This document shows, piece by piece, positions 27,647-35,866 of a DNA stretch of 42,933 nt (positions are counted from its first letter, which is position 1; the number at the start of each line of letters is the position of its first letter). This DNA is from Phycisphaeraceae bacterium (GTDB lineage Bacteria > Planctomycetota > Phycisphaerae > Phycisphaerales > Zrk34): positions 1-42,933 of the forward strand of contig JANQQT010000257.1 of NCBI GenBank assembly GCA_028284925.1, in the 5' to 3' direction. A program made the translations under genes and the position numbers. Below the pieces are notes generated by a model. The model ran no database searches, had not been told where the DNA came from, and saw nothing but the letters and a program-made list of their open reading frames with translations.

Positions 27647-28279
27647 TCAGACCCCACCTGTTGCGAGGTAAATCGGATCTTCCACCATCGCCTGGCCAAA
27701 CGCCTGTCGTCGGCGATGACATGCAATACAATCACCACACGGCTCCAGCCCATCCAGATAACACGATCTTGCCAATTCCCACGGCACACGCATCTGCTGC
27801 CCCAACTCAATCAACTGCTTGTCCGACAAATCCAGAAACGGTGTCTCGATCACGATCTCATCCTGAAACTCTAACGCCATCGCATGCCTCACCATCAGGA
27901 CCAGCTCAGTCACCCGACCAATCGTCTCAAAGTCATCACCCGCCTGAATCGGCCAGATCACACGATGCGCCCGACGCTCAATCGCCATACCAGATGCAAT
28001 AGAAAGAATTTGAAGATGACCCAGTGGAACACGCGGCGCTGCCGCAGGCTCGTGGGCAGTCTTGGGATCCACCCAAAGATTCGGAGCCGTAGCCTCCAGC
28101 TTCTGACCTATTTTGAAGTACTCAATTTGACGCTCAAATGCCTCAAACGCAAAAACGTTGCTCGGACGCCCGTCATGTATATATAACCCGGCCGTATATT
28201 CATGTTCCGCAGCTATCCCCAATGCCACAAGACTTCGCATCCCACCACCGCTTATCACCAGCGTCCGCGGACTCTTCAT
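27647..28279 (-). CDS. QueC-like protein lacking the ATP-binding SGGxDS motif
   Basis: 210 residues; AGGAG 8 nt before the ATG at 28279 fixes the start. QueC makes preQ0 for queuosine and other 7-deazaguanines using ATP bound at SGGxDS. The C-terminus matches QueC: SCYLDG, then PCGDCIACHRRRQAF, giving four Cys ligands for zinc (173, 181, 184, 187). The N-terminal loop reads ISGGGMRSLVAL, with an extra residue and without the Asp of SGGxDS. Other family-like parts are VPLGHLQILSIASGMA and ETPFLDLSDKQLIELG. It is likely a diverged paralogue that binds a nucleotide or deazaguanine differently, or is inactive. No other queuosine gene is in the window. Confidence 0.8.
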   Translation of the reverse strand: MKSPRTLVISGGGMRSLVALGIAAEHEYTAGLYIHDGRPSNVFAFEAFERQIEYFKIGQKLEATAPNLWVDPKTAHEPAAAPRVPLGHLQILSIASGMAIERRAHRVIWPIQAGDDFETIGRVTELVLMVRHAMALEFQDEIVIETPFLDLSDKQLIELGQQMRVPWELARSCYLDGLEPCGDCIACHRRRQAFGQAMVEDPIYLATGGV

Positions 28280-28407
28280 GAATGATCTCCTGCTCCAAAT
28301 TATCGGCCTACACGCCCCGCGATCTGCAAAGGCAACCCTTTTCCCCATCCATCCACCGGGCTAAGGTCTGCGACTCATTTTGTGTTGAAACCAAACAAGG
28401 ACCAGAC

Positions 28408-29382
28408 ATGTACGACCGCGAACTCAATACAGCGATAAAAGCCGTCAGAGAAGCCGCAACCCTTTGCGCCCGCGTTCAATCTCAGATCGACGACGCCGTC
28501 CTCGAAAAGAACGATAAAAGCCCCGTCACAATCGCAGACTTCGCGAGCCAGGCCCTCGTATGCAGCACGATCAACGAGGCCTTTCCCGATGACCCCATAA
28601 TTGCTGAAGAAGACTCCGCAGACCTTCAAATACCCGAAAACACACCGCTACTCGTACGCATCACCAACGAAATCTCTGCCACGCGAAGTGAAACAACCTC
28701 GGATCTGGCATGCCGATGGATCGACTTTGGCGGAGCCGATCGATACACCGATCGATTCTGGACACTTGATCCTATAGACGGCACGAAGGGGTTCCTCCGT
28801 ACTGAGCAATACGCCATCGCGTTGGCCCTGATCGTCGAGGGCCAAGTCACCGTCGCCGCACTCGCCTGCCCCAATCTTATTACACCAACGGGTGAGAAAG
28901 GGGCGGTTTTCAGTGCCATCAAGGGACAGGGAACTTTTCTTGCATCTCTAACATCCAATGATGCGGGCGTGCCGATTCACGTCACCAGAACTCAAACCGG
29001 CGCAGATGCAAGATTCTGTGAGTCCGTTGAAAGCGGCCACTCATCCCACGATGACGCTATCGCCATCGCAAATGCCATCGGCATCACCAACGAATCCGTC
29101 CGAATCGACAGTCAGGCCAAATATGGCGTCGTCGCATCCGGCATGGCCGACATCTACATGCGCCTTCCCACGCGCAAGGGCTACGTTGAACGCATCTGGG
29201 ACCACGCTGCTGGAGTTCTCGTTGTCGAGGAGGCCGGCGGCAAGGCAACAGACATCACCGGTGCACCTCTCGATTTCACCCACGGCAAAGGCCTGGAGAC
29301 CAACCGAGGTGTCATCGTCACCAACGGCCACCTTCACGATGATGTCCTGAGCGCCATCGCTCAACGAAACCTAGTTGGATAG
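28408..29382 (+). CDS. 3'(2'),5'-bisphosphate nucleotidase, HAL2/CysQ-like
   Basis: 324 residues from the ATG at 28408 (AAGG 7 nt upstream); in-frame starts further up lie in the spacer. Member of the inositol-monophosphatase fold. Metal-binding segments: EEDSADL, WTLDPIDGTKGFLR (very close to the eukaryotic HAL2/SAL1 form) and ERIWDHAAGVLVVEEAGG. It should hydrolyse 3'-phosphoadenosine 5'-phosphate to AMP during sulfate assimilation, with Mg2+; inositol polyphosphates are an alternative. Sensitivity to Na+/Li+ is known for relatives. Divergent from the QueC-like gene, 128 bp between the starts. Confidence 0.9.
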   Translation: MYDRELNTAIKAVREAATLCARVQSQIDDAVLEKNDKSPVTIADFASQALVCSTINEAFPDDPIIAEEDSADLQIPENTPLLVRITNEISATRSETTSDLACRWIDFGGADRYTDRFWTLDPIDGTKGFLRTEQYAIALALIVEGQVTVAALACPNLITPTGEKGAVFSAIKGQGTFLASLTSNDAGVPIHVTRTQTGADARFCESVESGHSSHDDAIAIANAIGITNESVRIDSQAKYGVVASGMADIYMRLPTRKGYVERIWDHAAGVLVVEEAGGKATDITGAPLDFTHGKGLETNRGVIVTNGHLHDDVLSAIAQRNLVG

Positions 29383-29415
29383 AGTTTTTCCTTTCAATCT
29401 GTTAAGGTTTGTCAC

Positions 29416-30231
29416 ATGTCGGATCCGCCCGCCAAGTTTCCCTCCAAAACGTGCTGTGGTATACCCTCTAACGAGATCGTCTGGTACGCCCTGCCGGTTA
29501 TCCTCCTGACATCGCTGTTGATAACCTATTGGGTAGCGCCTGACTTTTATCTGAGTTTCGTACTCGAAGAGCACCGCAAAGGAGAGAACATTAACCGGGA
29601 ATATCAAATCGTCGAGATTGCAACCTTTCTTCTCGCCTTTTTCGCCGCCCTGATTCTCACCTTCTCTCTGGTCCGACTCTCCAAATCAAATAATCCCGAA
29701 TTGCACTCAGGCTACACACGATGGGACAGTCTCATTGCCATCGGTATCGTTGCGCTGTCCGCCCTCTTTTTCGCCGGCGAGGAAATCAGTTGGGGCCAAA
29801 GTTACTTTGGCTGGGAGACACCCGATGAGTACCGCAAGGTCAGCGTCGAAACTAACCTTCACAATTCACACCTTCCTGTTAAAACCCTCGGCAACCTTTA
29901 CCTGGTTATCATGTTCTTCATCCTGCCGGGCCTTTGGCTAATCAGGAACAAGTGGCCTGTCGTCAAATCCTCATGGCGTCCGGCGATTCCCCCCGGCCCC
30001 GTCGTCTTCTGCATGCTCCTCGCCTTCGCCTGGAAGCTCATCAAGACCATCTATCTCAAGATGGAAGGCAAAGAGGCAGGTCGAACACATGCCTTCTACC
30101 GCGATTTTATTGAACAGACCAATGAGCACAAAGAACTGCTCATTGCCCTCGCGTTGTTCATGTATGGCGTGTTCATTCTCCGCTGGATTAAATCCAACCG
30201 AACGGCCCTCGATAAAAACCAAGCAGCCTGA
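29416..30231 (+). CDS. multi-pass membrane protein with GEEISWGQ motif
   Basis: 271 residues; TAAGG lies 8 nt before the ATG. About six hydrophobic segments: 22-40, 68-86, 107-122, 160-178, 193-208 and 238-255. The third ends in ALFFAGEEISWGQSYFGWETP. I recall a GEEISWGQ-type motif from uncharacterised bacterial membrane proteins. The acidic pair in a membrane helix suggests a buried active or ion-binding site (inference). Short N-terminal tail with two Cys (KTCCGIPS). It starts 33 nt after the nucleotidase gene on the same strand, so they are likely one transcript. Confidence 0.8.
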   Translation: MSDPPAKFPSKTCCGIPSNEIVWYALPVILLTSLLITYWVAPDFYLSFVLEEHRKGENINREYQIVEIATFLLAFFAALILTFSLVRLSKSNNPELHSGYTRWDSLIAIGIVALSALFFAGEEISWGQSYFGWETPDEYRKVSVETNLHNSHLPVKTLGNLYLVIMFFILPGLWLIRNKWPVVKSSWRPAIPPGPVVFCMLLAFAWKLIKTIYLKMEGKEAGRTHAFYRDFIEQTNEHKELLIALALFMYGVFILRWIKSNRTALDKNQAA

Positions 30232-30255
30232 GCCAAGATGTTCCCTCAATAATCC

Positions 30256-30738
30256 CTAATCGCTTGGCGGCATCGAACAACTCGTCTGCCCGCGCTTCGC
30301 CAAATACTGCTGGTGATATTCCTCCGCCCGATTAAATTGCCCCGCCGAAACCACCTCTGTCACGATTGGCTTCGAAAACCGCTGCGCATCCTCCAATCTT
30401 TCAATCACGCTTTCAGCTACCGCTTTCTGCTCAACATCCTCATAAAAAATCGCTGAACGATATTGCGTCCCCACATCCGGACCCTGCCGATTCAATGTCG
30501 TTGGATCATGCAACTCAAAAAACAACACCACCAACCGCTCATACGTAATCGCCGCCTCATCAAATTCCACACGCACCACCTCGGCATGCCCCGTGGAACC
30601 GGTACACACTTCCTTGTAAGTCGGATTCTCCGCATGCCCACCCATATACCCTACTGCCGTATCCTTCACCCCAGGCGTCGTCCTGAAGGTCTGTTCCACA
30701 CCCCAGAAACACCCTGCTCCAAAAGTCGCGATCGACAT
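30256..30738 (-). CDS. msrA: peptide methionine sulfoxide reductase A
   Basis: 160 residues; AAGGAG 8 nt before the ATG. Reduces S-methionine sulfoxide in proteins and peptides. The active-site GCFWG is at 8-12 (FGAGCFWGVEQ), followed by VGYMGG, the substrate-contacting TGHAEVVRVEFD, and GTQYRSAIF. EEYHQQYL near the end is the usual position before the resolving Cys; here TSCSMPPSD supplies one Cys. No msrB fusion and no signal peptide, so it is cytoplasmic. Convergent with the GEEISWGQ gene. Confidence 0.96.
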   Translation of the reverse strand: MSIATFGAGCFWGVEQTFRTTPGVKDTAVGYMGGHAENPTYKEVCTGSTGHAEVVRVEFDEAAITYERLVVLFFELHDPTTLNRQGPDVGTQYRSAIFYEDVEQKAVAESVIERLEDAQRFSKPIVTEVVSAGQFNRAEEYHQQYLAKRGQTSCSMPPSD

Positions 30739-30816
30739 GTCATATCTCCTTTAAAAGACGCCTGGATTATATGCCTTACGATCCACCTTCCTCTGCATTC
30801 ACGGAAGCACCAATAG

Positions 30817-30842
30817 AAAAACCTCGCCCTTTGGCGAGGTTT
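30817..30842 (-). terminator. intrinsic terminator of the receiver gene
   Basis: On the minus strand the arms AAACCTCGCC and GGCGAGGTTT (10 bp, 4-nt loop) end in a run of five Ts (the As at 30817-30821). It lies 27 nt past the stop of the response regulator gene. Confidence 0.8.
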
Positions 30843-30868
30843 CAATCATTCAAATCTCAATCGGCGGA

Positions 30869-31288
30869 TCACTCCGATGTGGCTTCCTGCTGCCGTTCTT
30901 CCAGTAAATCCTTCGCCGTCACGATCAAATTCTCCAGGCGCAAAGGCTTGTGCATATACGCGTCCACACCCAGTGTCTCGGCATACGCCTGATGTCGTTT
31001 ACCCTCATTCGCCGTCACCATAATCACCACCGGCGGATTATCCGACTGCTTCACACGCTCAAGAACCAGGAAACCCGACCGCCGCGGCAACATCATGTCC
31101 AGAAGCACCAGATCCGGCGGATCTTCCTCGCACACATGCACCGCCGTATTTCCATCCGAGCAACACTGCGTCAAGGCGCCTTCCGCCTGCATGGCCTGCT
31201 TCAAAATCGCAAGCACATCTGCGTCGTCGTCCACAATCAGCGTTTTAACGCCCGACAATCGTTTCAATGTATGTTCTTCGTCCATCAT
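30869..31288 (-). CDS. single-domain response regulator (receiver only)
   Basis: 139 residues. The start is one of two adjacent ATGs at 31288/31285 with GGAAGG just upstream; the frame extends to 31330 without support. Receiver fold: acidic pocket in LIVDDDADV, phospho-acceptor Asp64 in LVLLDMMLP, Thr92 in MVTANEG and Lys114 in YMHKPL. No output domain follows; the last 15 residues are a polar tail. It should pass phosphate or bind a partner, like CheY or Spo0F types. No histidine kinase is in the window. Its own terminator shows it ends a transcript. Confidence 0.92.
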   Translation of the reverse strand: MMDEEHTLKRLSGVKTLIVDDDADVLAILKQAMQAEGALTQCCSDGNTAVHVCEEDPPDLVLLDMMLPRRSGFLVLERVKQSDNPPVVIMVTANEGKRHQAYAETLGVDAYMHKPLRLENLIVTAKDLLEERQQEATSE

Positions 31289-31406
31289 ATCCTTCCGGAT
31301 TATCTTCTTAGGAATAGCTTGAAAAGCCAATGCACTGACCCCATTCTATCTCACCTGATGGCCCTGAGCCATGCCATATTCATTGCCCTCCCCGTCATCC
31401 GCCTTA

Positions 31407-32411
31407 TCACACACCTAACCGGCAAGAGGCCATCAGTTCATCGGTCATCCAAGGCAACGATTCCAGTTGCCGCTCCAAGCCTGAAGCCATCTGCTTTCCC
31501 TTTTGCTCATGCCGCGGACGACTCCTCCAGCGACGATGATTCCACAAATACTGATCCGGCTCTTCCAGAACCATCTTCTCAATCGCCCTCGTATATCTCG
31601 CCGTCAGGTAATAAAGCGGGTCCGCCTGACTCTTCCAGTCTTCCGGATAAATAATATCCGAAACCCCGATTTCAAACGCCATAGGACGCCCCCGACGCCG
31701 CGCATACCCACATATCACTGGCGCATCGTACCGAATTGCCAGCAATCCGATCGACTTGTAACTCGACGCCAATCTCCCGAAAAAGGGCACAAAAACCCCC
31801 TTGTCCCCCGCATCCTGGTCTGCAATAAATCCCAGAGTACCCCCATGCTCCATCACCTCCGTCATCGGATCCGTAGCCCCAAACTTGGTAATAATCTTCA
31901 TCCCCCGTTTCTGGCGCACACCCAGCAACCATTCATTGATCAACGGATTATCAATCGGCCGCGCAATCGCCGACAAATCCAATCCCAACATCGCCAGTAA
32001 GTATCCCAAGACCTCCCAATTTCCGTAATGCCCCGTAGCGAGTATCGCCGGGCGGTCCGACAACAACAAATCAAGCGACTCCTCCATCCCGTCCACACTT
32101 AAATACTTCGCCCACGTATCAGGCTGAATCTTCCGTGTGGTAAAAAACACCTCCGCGCCAAACTGCATGAAATGCTTGATCGACGCCTTGGCCATCCGTT
32201 CCGCTTCCCCGCGCTCCATCTCGGGAAACGATCGCATAATATTCGCAATCGCCCGATCCCGATGCCTCCCGTGCAAACGATAAAAAATCGACCCCACGCG
32301 CCGCGCCAATCGCATACTACAACCCACATTTAAAGCCTGCATCAGCAAATCACCCAGACGCAAGCCCAGATACTGCAACCGATTGGCGATTGTCACCGTT
32401 CCTTCGCTCAT
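31407..32411 (-). CDS. LpxL/HtrB-type lipid A or phospholipid acyltransferase
   Basis: 334 residues. Member of the HtrB/LpxL acyltransferase family at the inner face of the cytoplasmic membrane. Seen: catalytic ATGHYGNWEVLGY (HxxxxE) near 127-139, ARPIDNPLINEWL, GFIADQDAGDKGVFVPFFG, and WNHRRWRSRP near the C-terminus. A hydrophobic N-terminal part (LGLRLGDLLMQALNVG) may anchor it. It would transfer an acyl chain to a lipid A precursor or similar glycolipid; this fits a lineage with an outer membrane. No strong Shine-Dalgarno before the ATG. Last gene of the run from 35620. Confidence 0.9.
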   Translation of the reverse strand: MSEGTVTIANRLQYLGLRLGDLLMQALNVGCSMRLARRVGSIFYRLHGRHRDRAIANIMRSFPEMERGEAERMAKASIKHFMQFGAEVFFTTRKIQPDTWAKYLSVDGMEESLDLLLSDRPAILATGHYGNWEVLGYLLAMLGLDLSAIARPIDNPLINEWLLGVRQKRGMKIITKFGATDPMTEVMEHGGTLGFIADQDAGDKGVFVPFFGRLASSYKSIGLLAIRYDAPVICGYARRRGRPMAFEIGVSDIIYPEDWKSQADPLYYLTARYTRAIEKMVLEEPDQYLWNHRRWRSRPRHEQKGKQMASGLERQLESLPWMTDELMASCRLGV

Positions 32412-32467
32412 ATCAGTCCAAAATCAATCGTCGAATAAACACTATCATCGTCATCCCACCGGTCCAC

Positions 32468-33361
32468 CTACTTCTTTTTGGCATTCATCCATCCGACTCC
32501 CTTCATCCATCCCGCCAATAGTCCGGGCCAACTCTTCAACAACTCATTCCTCGACGCCAGCCCAACACCGTGCCGCCCCGTTCGATAAACATGCAACTCC
32601 ACCGGTACACCCGCTTTCCGGCAAGCCATATAAAACAGAATCGCGTTCTCAACCTTCACAACCCGATCATCCGTTGTATGAAAAATAAACGTAGGCGGCG
32701 TTTCCTTCGTCACCTGCTTCTCATTCGACAAGTACTCCACCAGCTTCGCATCCGGCGTCTTACCTATCAGATTCCGCTTCGAACCGCCGTGCGTGTGCTT
32801 CCCCATCGAAATTACCGGATACCCCAACACCAGAAAGTTCGGTCGCGATGAAACACGCTCGACCACATCCTTCGAATCCACATTCCCTTTATCAAAATGC
32901 GTCCCCAGCGTCGACGCCAGATGCCCCCCTGCCGAAAACCCCATCACCCCAATTCGATTCGGGTCCACGTGATACTTCGCCGCATGAGCCCGCACCCACC
33001 GCATCCCCCGCGTCGCATCCATCAACGGAACGGGATGCTTATACCCGGGAGCATGACGATAATGGAGCACAAATGCGCTTACTCCCATCTTGTTGTAATA
33101 AGCCGCAACCTCCCGCCCCTCGTGCCCCACCGCCAAGTGTCCATATCCACCTCCCGGACAAACCAGAACTGCCGCCCCTGTCGCCTTTTCCTTCGCCACC
33201 GCATAAGCGTGCAACGTCGGAATATCCTTCTTCGTCTTCCCCTTTGCACCGGGCGTCGCCCCCTCGGGCCAGAGCGTCACAACCTCAGCTCCCTCCGCGC
33301 CCCCCAATCCAAAACTTACCACAAAAGCCCCAACCAACATCCAACCAAATTGCCATTTCAT
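32468..33361 (-). CDS. secreted alpha/beta-hydrolase (BD-FAE/esterase type)
   Basis: 297 residues; AGGAG 6 nt before the ATG at 33361. Signal peptide at 1-24 (LVGAFVVSFGLGGAEG). Seen: oxyanion CPGGGYGHLAVGHEG, nucleophile Ser in GVMGFSAGGHLAS, Asp in TTDDRVVKVEN and His in TGRHGVGL. FLVLGYPVISMG precedes the lid region. This composition is that of acetylxylan/feruloyl-type esterases (BD-FAE) and related carboxylesterases common in planctomycetes, so de-acylation of plant or algal glycans is a reasonable guess. It follows the VOC gene by 32 nt and precedes the acyltransferase by 56 nt. Confidence 0.9.
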   Translation of the reverse strand: MKWQFGWMLVGAFVVSFGLGGAEGAEVVTLWPEGATPGAKGKTKKDIPTLHAYAVAKEKATGAAVLVCPGGGYGHLAVGHEGREVAAYYNKMGVSAFVLHYRHAPGYKHPVPLMDATRGMRWVRAHAAKYHVDPNRIGVMGFSAGGHLASTLGTHFDKGNVDSKDVVERVSSRPNFLVLGYPVISMGKHTHGGSKRNLIGKTPDAKLVEYLSNEKQVTKETPPTFIFHTTDDRVVKVENAILFYMACRKAGVPVELHVYRTGRHGVGLASRNELLKSWPGLLAGWMKGVGWMNAKKK

Positions 33362-33393
33362 AGTAAGCTCCTGATATCTTCCCACCGCCCAAT

Positions 33394-33780
33394 TCACGAT
33401 TCCATCACATACTGCTCCTCCGCGATCACCTCGAACACATACCCATTCGGATCACGAAAGAAAAACCGATCAAACGGCGTCGGTCGTATCGCATCAATCA
33501 ACTCTCCACCTTCGTCCGCCAATCTCTTTTTTAGCCCATCAAACCCACTTCCGGGGGAAAAAACTGCAAAATGACGACCAAATTCCTCCTCAAACCGCGA
33601 AACTTCAAATCCCTCTACGCCCAATATGTGTAACTGCTGTCCCTCCCCGATTTCCAACCATGCCGCCTCAATCGGCGTATTCTCCGGACGATGAATCCTC
33701 TTCCATCCCATCGTTTTCTCAAAGAATCCCGCCGTTCCTTCCACATCCCGCGTCGCAATCGTCAAATGCGCAAATGACAT
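33394..33780 (-). CDS. VOC/glyoxalase-fold protein
   Basis: 128 residues; GAGGAACT directly before the ATG at 33780. A single vicinal-oxygen-chelate fold of two beta-alpha-beta-beta-beta modules: FAHLTIATRDVEGTAGFFE with metal His5 region, WLEIGEGQQLHIL, HFAVFSPG, and FFFRDPNGYVFEVIAE with the terminal Glu. The presumed metal ligands (His in AHLTI, His in QLHIL, His in RHFAVF, Glu in FEVIAE) are all present, so it may be an active metalloenzyme such as a dioxygenase or lyase. Substrate unknown. Confidence 0.9.
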   Translation of the reverse strand: MSFAHLTIATRDVEGTAGFFEKTMGWKRIHRPENTPIEAAWLEIGEGQQLHILGVEGFEVSRFEEEFGRHFAVFSPGSGFDGLKKRLADEGGELIDAIRPTPFDRFFFRDPNGYVFEVIAEEQYVMES

Positions 33781-33830
33781 AGTTCCTCGACAATCCAATA
33801 CACCCTTACCTCATGCTTCTTACCCCCACA

Positions 33831-34412
33831 TCAGAGCGTGATCTCCGTCCCCAACAACGTCAAAAACGCCGCCAGCCATGCCGGATGCGCAGGCCACGCC
33901 GGAGCCGTCACCAGATTCCCATCCGTATGCGCTCCATCAATCGCAATCCCTTCATACGTTCCACCCGCCGCCTCAACCTCGGGTCCGCACGCCGGATACG
34001 AGGTACACGTCCGCCCTTCCAAAACGCCTGCGGCTGCCAACAGCTGCAATCCATGACAAATCGCCGCAATCGGCTTCCCTGCCTCTGCAAACCCCTTCAC
34101 CAACCCGATTACACGCTCATCCAGCCTCAAATACTCCGGCGACCTGCCCCCCGGAATCACCAACGCGTCATACCCCTCAGCCGTCACACCCTCAAAATCA
34201 GCATTCAACGTAAAGTTATGCCCCGGCTTTTCGCTATACGTCTGGGCGCCATCAAAATCATGCACGGCCGTCCGCACCTGCTCCCCCGCCTTCTTATCCG
34301 GGCAAACCGCATCCACCTGATGTCCCAACATCAAAAGTGCCTGAAATGGGACCATCACCTCATAATCTTCCACATAGTCCCCCGCCAGCAACAGGATCTT
34401 CTTCGCCGCCAT
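33831..34412 (-). CDS. DJ-1/PfpI family protein
   Basis: 193 residues; AAGGAG 6 nt upstream of the ATG. Seen: [16 protein letters not shown] with the conserved Glu, [12 protein letters not shown], and the nucleophile elbow [13 protein letters not shown] with the reactive Cys. The family includes deglycases, glyoxalases and chaperone-like proteins; the [14 protein letters not shown] segment is closest to the PfpI/YhbO-type. It likely repairs glycated or otherwise modified metabolites or proteins. Sits between the aminotransferase and VOC genes, 41 and 50 nt away, in the same transcript. Confidence 0.92.
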   Translation of the reverse strand: MAAKKILLLAGDYVEDYEVMVPFQALLMLGHQVDAVCPDKKAGEQVRTAVHDFDGAQTYSEKPGHNFTLNADFEGVTAEGYDALVIPGGRSPEYLRLDERVIGLVKGFAEAGKPIAAICHGLQLLAAAGVLEGRTCTSYPACGPEVEAAGGTYEGIAIDGAHTDGNLVTAPAWPAHPAWLAAFLTLLGTEITL

Positions 34413-34453
34413 ATCAGGCTCCTTGCCTCAATCTCAAAACTTCGCCGCTATAT

Positions 34454-35620
34454 CTACCACGAGATCTTCCCAATGCGCTCCACCGCCTCCTCCAGCCGAG
34501 GGGCCTCCACCGTCAGCGCCGCCCTGAAATACTTATCACAATGGGGCGCAAAACCCGCTCCTGGAATCAGCACCACATCCGCTTCCTCCAACACACGACC
34601 TGCAAAATCCATCGAGGAATACCCTTCCGGGCACTTACCCCATACGAAAAAACTCGCCTTGCTACGCGGTGTATCAATACCGATCTTCGTCAATCCGTCA
34701 CACAGCACATCCCTCCGTTTCCGATACGTCTCGGTCATCTCCTTCACATCAGAATGGCCAATGTTGTCCAGAGCCTCCTTACCGGCCCATTGGATCGCAT
34801 TGAATTGCCCCGAATCGCAATTCCCCTTTACCTGACCCAGAGCCCCTATCACATCCGCATTGCCCGCCGCAAACGCCAGTCGCCACCCGGTCATATTGAA
34901 CGTCTTTGACAGCGAATGAAACTCAATCGTCCGTTCCGCTGCCCCGTCCACTTCCAGAACACTATAAGGCGGCTCCTCAAAATAGGTCTCGCTATACGCC
35001 ACATCCGAAGCAATGATCAAATCATGCTTCGCCGCAAATGCCACCAGTTTCTCATAGAAACTCAGTGGAGCCACTGCTGAGGTCGGGTTATTCGGATAAT
35101 TCACCCAGATCAACTTCGCCTGCTCGGCCACATCCGTCGGAATCGCATCCAGATCGGGCAAATACCCGTTCTCCTCAGTCAAATCCATTGAAAATGGCCG
35201 ACCACCCGCAAAGATCGCCCCGCTGTTATACACCGGATATCCGGGCGAAGGCACCAGAACCACGTCATCCGGATTCACCACAGCCAACGGAAGGTGCGCT
35301 ATCCCGTCCTTCGATCCAATCAACGACAAGATCTGCGATCCTGAATCCAACTCCACCCCAAATCGATTCTTCATGAACGCTGCGGCCGAGTCCTTGAACG
35401 CCGGAACACCCTCATCAAACGGATAACAGTGATTTTCCGGCTCGTAAATCACCTCTGACATCCGATCAATAATGAATTTCGGCGTCGGGCGATCCGGATC
35501 GCCGACCCCAAGGTTAATCACATCCGCACCGCTAGCAATCTTCGCCCGCTTCTTCTTATCAATCTCGATAAACAGGTAAGGGGGCAATGCCTGCAATCGT
35601 TTCGACTTTTCAAATGCCAT
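34454..35620 (-). CDS. dapL: LL-diaminopimelate aminotransferase-like PLP enzyme
   Basis: 388 residues; GAGG 5 nt before the ATG. Fold type I aminotransferase: NLGVGDPDRPTP, ENHCYPFDEGVPAFKDS, SPGYPVYNSGA, WVNYPNNPTSAVA (Asn binding PLP) and HSLSKTFNMTGWR (Schiff-base Lys). This pattern is typical of the DapL2/methanogen-type branch, which converts tetrahydrodipicolinate to LL-diaminopimelate in lysine and, where present, peptidoglycan synthesis. Planctomycetes commonly use the DapL route. A general alanine/aspartate-type aminotransferase is the alternative, so the symbol is tentative. First gene of the run to 31407. Confidence 0.85.
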   Translation of the reverse strand: MAFEKSKRLQALPPYLFIEIDKKKRAKIASGADVINLGVGDPDRPTPKFIIDRMSEVIYEPENHCYPFDEGVPAFKDSAAAFMKNRFGVELDSGSQILSLIGSKDGIAHLPLAVVNPDDVVLVPSPGYPVYNSGAIFAGGRPFSMDLTEENGYLPDLDAIPTDVAEQAKLIWVNYPNNPTSAVAPLSFYEKLVAFAAKHDLIIASDVAYSETYFEEPPYSVLEVDGAAERTIEFHSLSKTFNMTGWRLAFAAGNADVIGALGQVKGNCDSGQFNAIQWAGKEALDNIGHSDVKEMTETYRKRRDVLCDGLTKIGIDTPRSKASFFVWGKCPEGYSSMDFAGRVLEEADVVLIPGAGFAPHCDKYFRAALTVEAPRLEEAVERIGKISW

Positions 35621-35866
35621 GCGTACCTCAATTTCGCAAAGATTTTCAGGTTTATCCCACCGCCAACACCGACCGACCGCTGACGAAGCCGCAGATTGTA
35701 GCAGAAAAAATCACCAAGAACACCACGCCCAAACTCTCCCTTTCCGCTATGATATCGGCCATAGTCGTCAATCGGATCGCACACCCCATCCCGTGGTTGA
35801 TTCGAACCCATTCCCGACTTTCGTAACCTGATAAAACAACCCCATTACCCCGATTTGGATCATGCC

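Noticed and set aside
27647..28279. Part of a Qat-type antiviral system, because QatC is QueC-like
   Set aside because: No QatA, QatB or QatD-like gene is nearby; the neighbours are a small membrane protein and a nucleotidase.
35797..35812. GGTTCGAATC-like T-loop on the minus strand, suggesting a tRNA
   Set aside because: The flanking bases do not pair as a T-stem, and no acceptor stem, anticodon arm or D-arm could be drawn around it.
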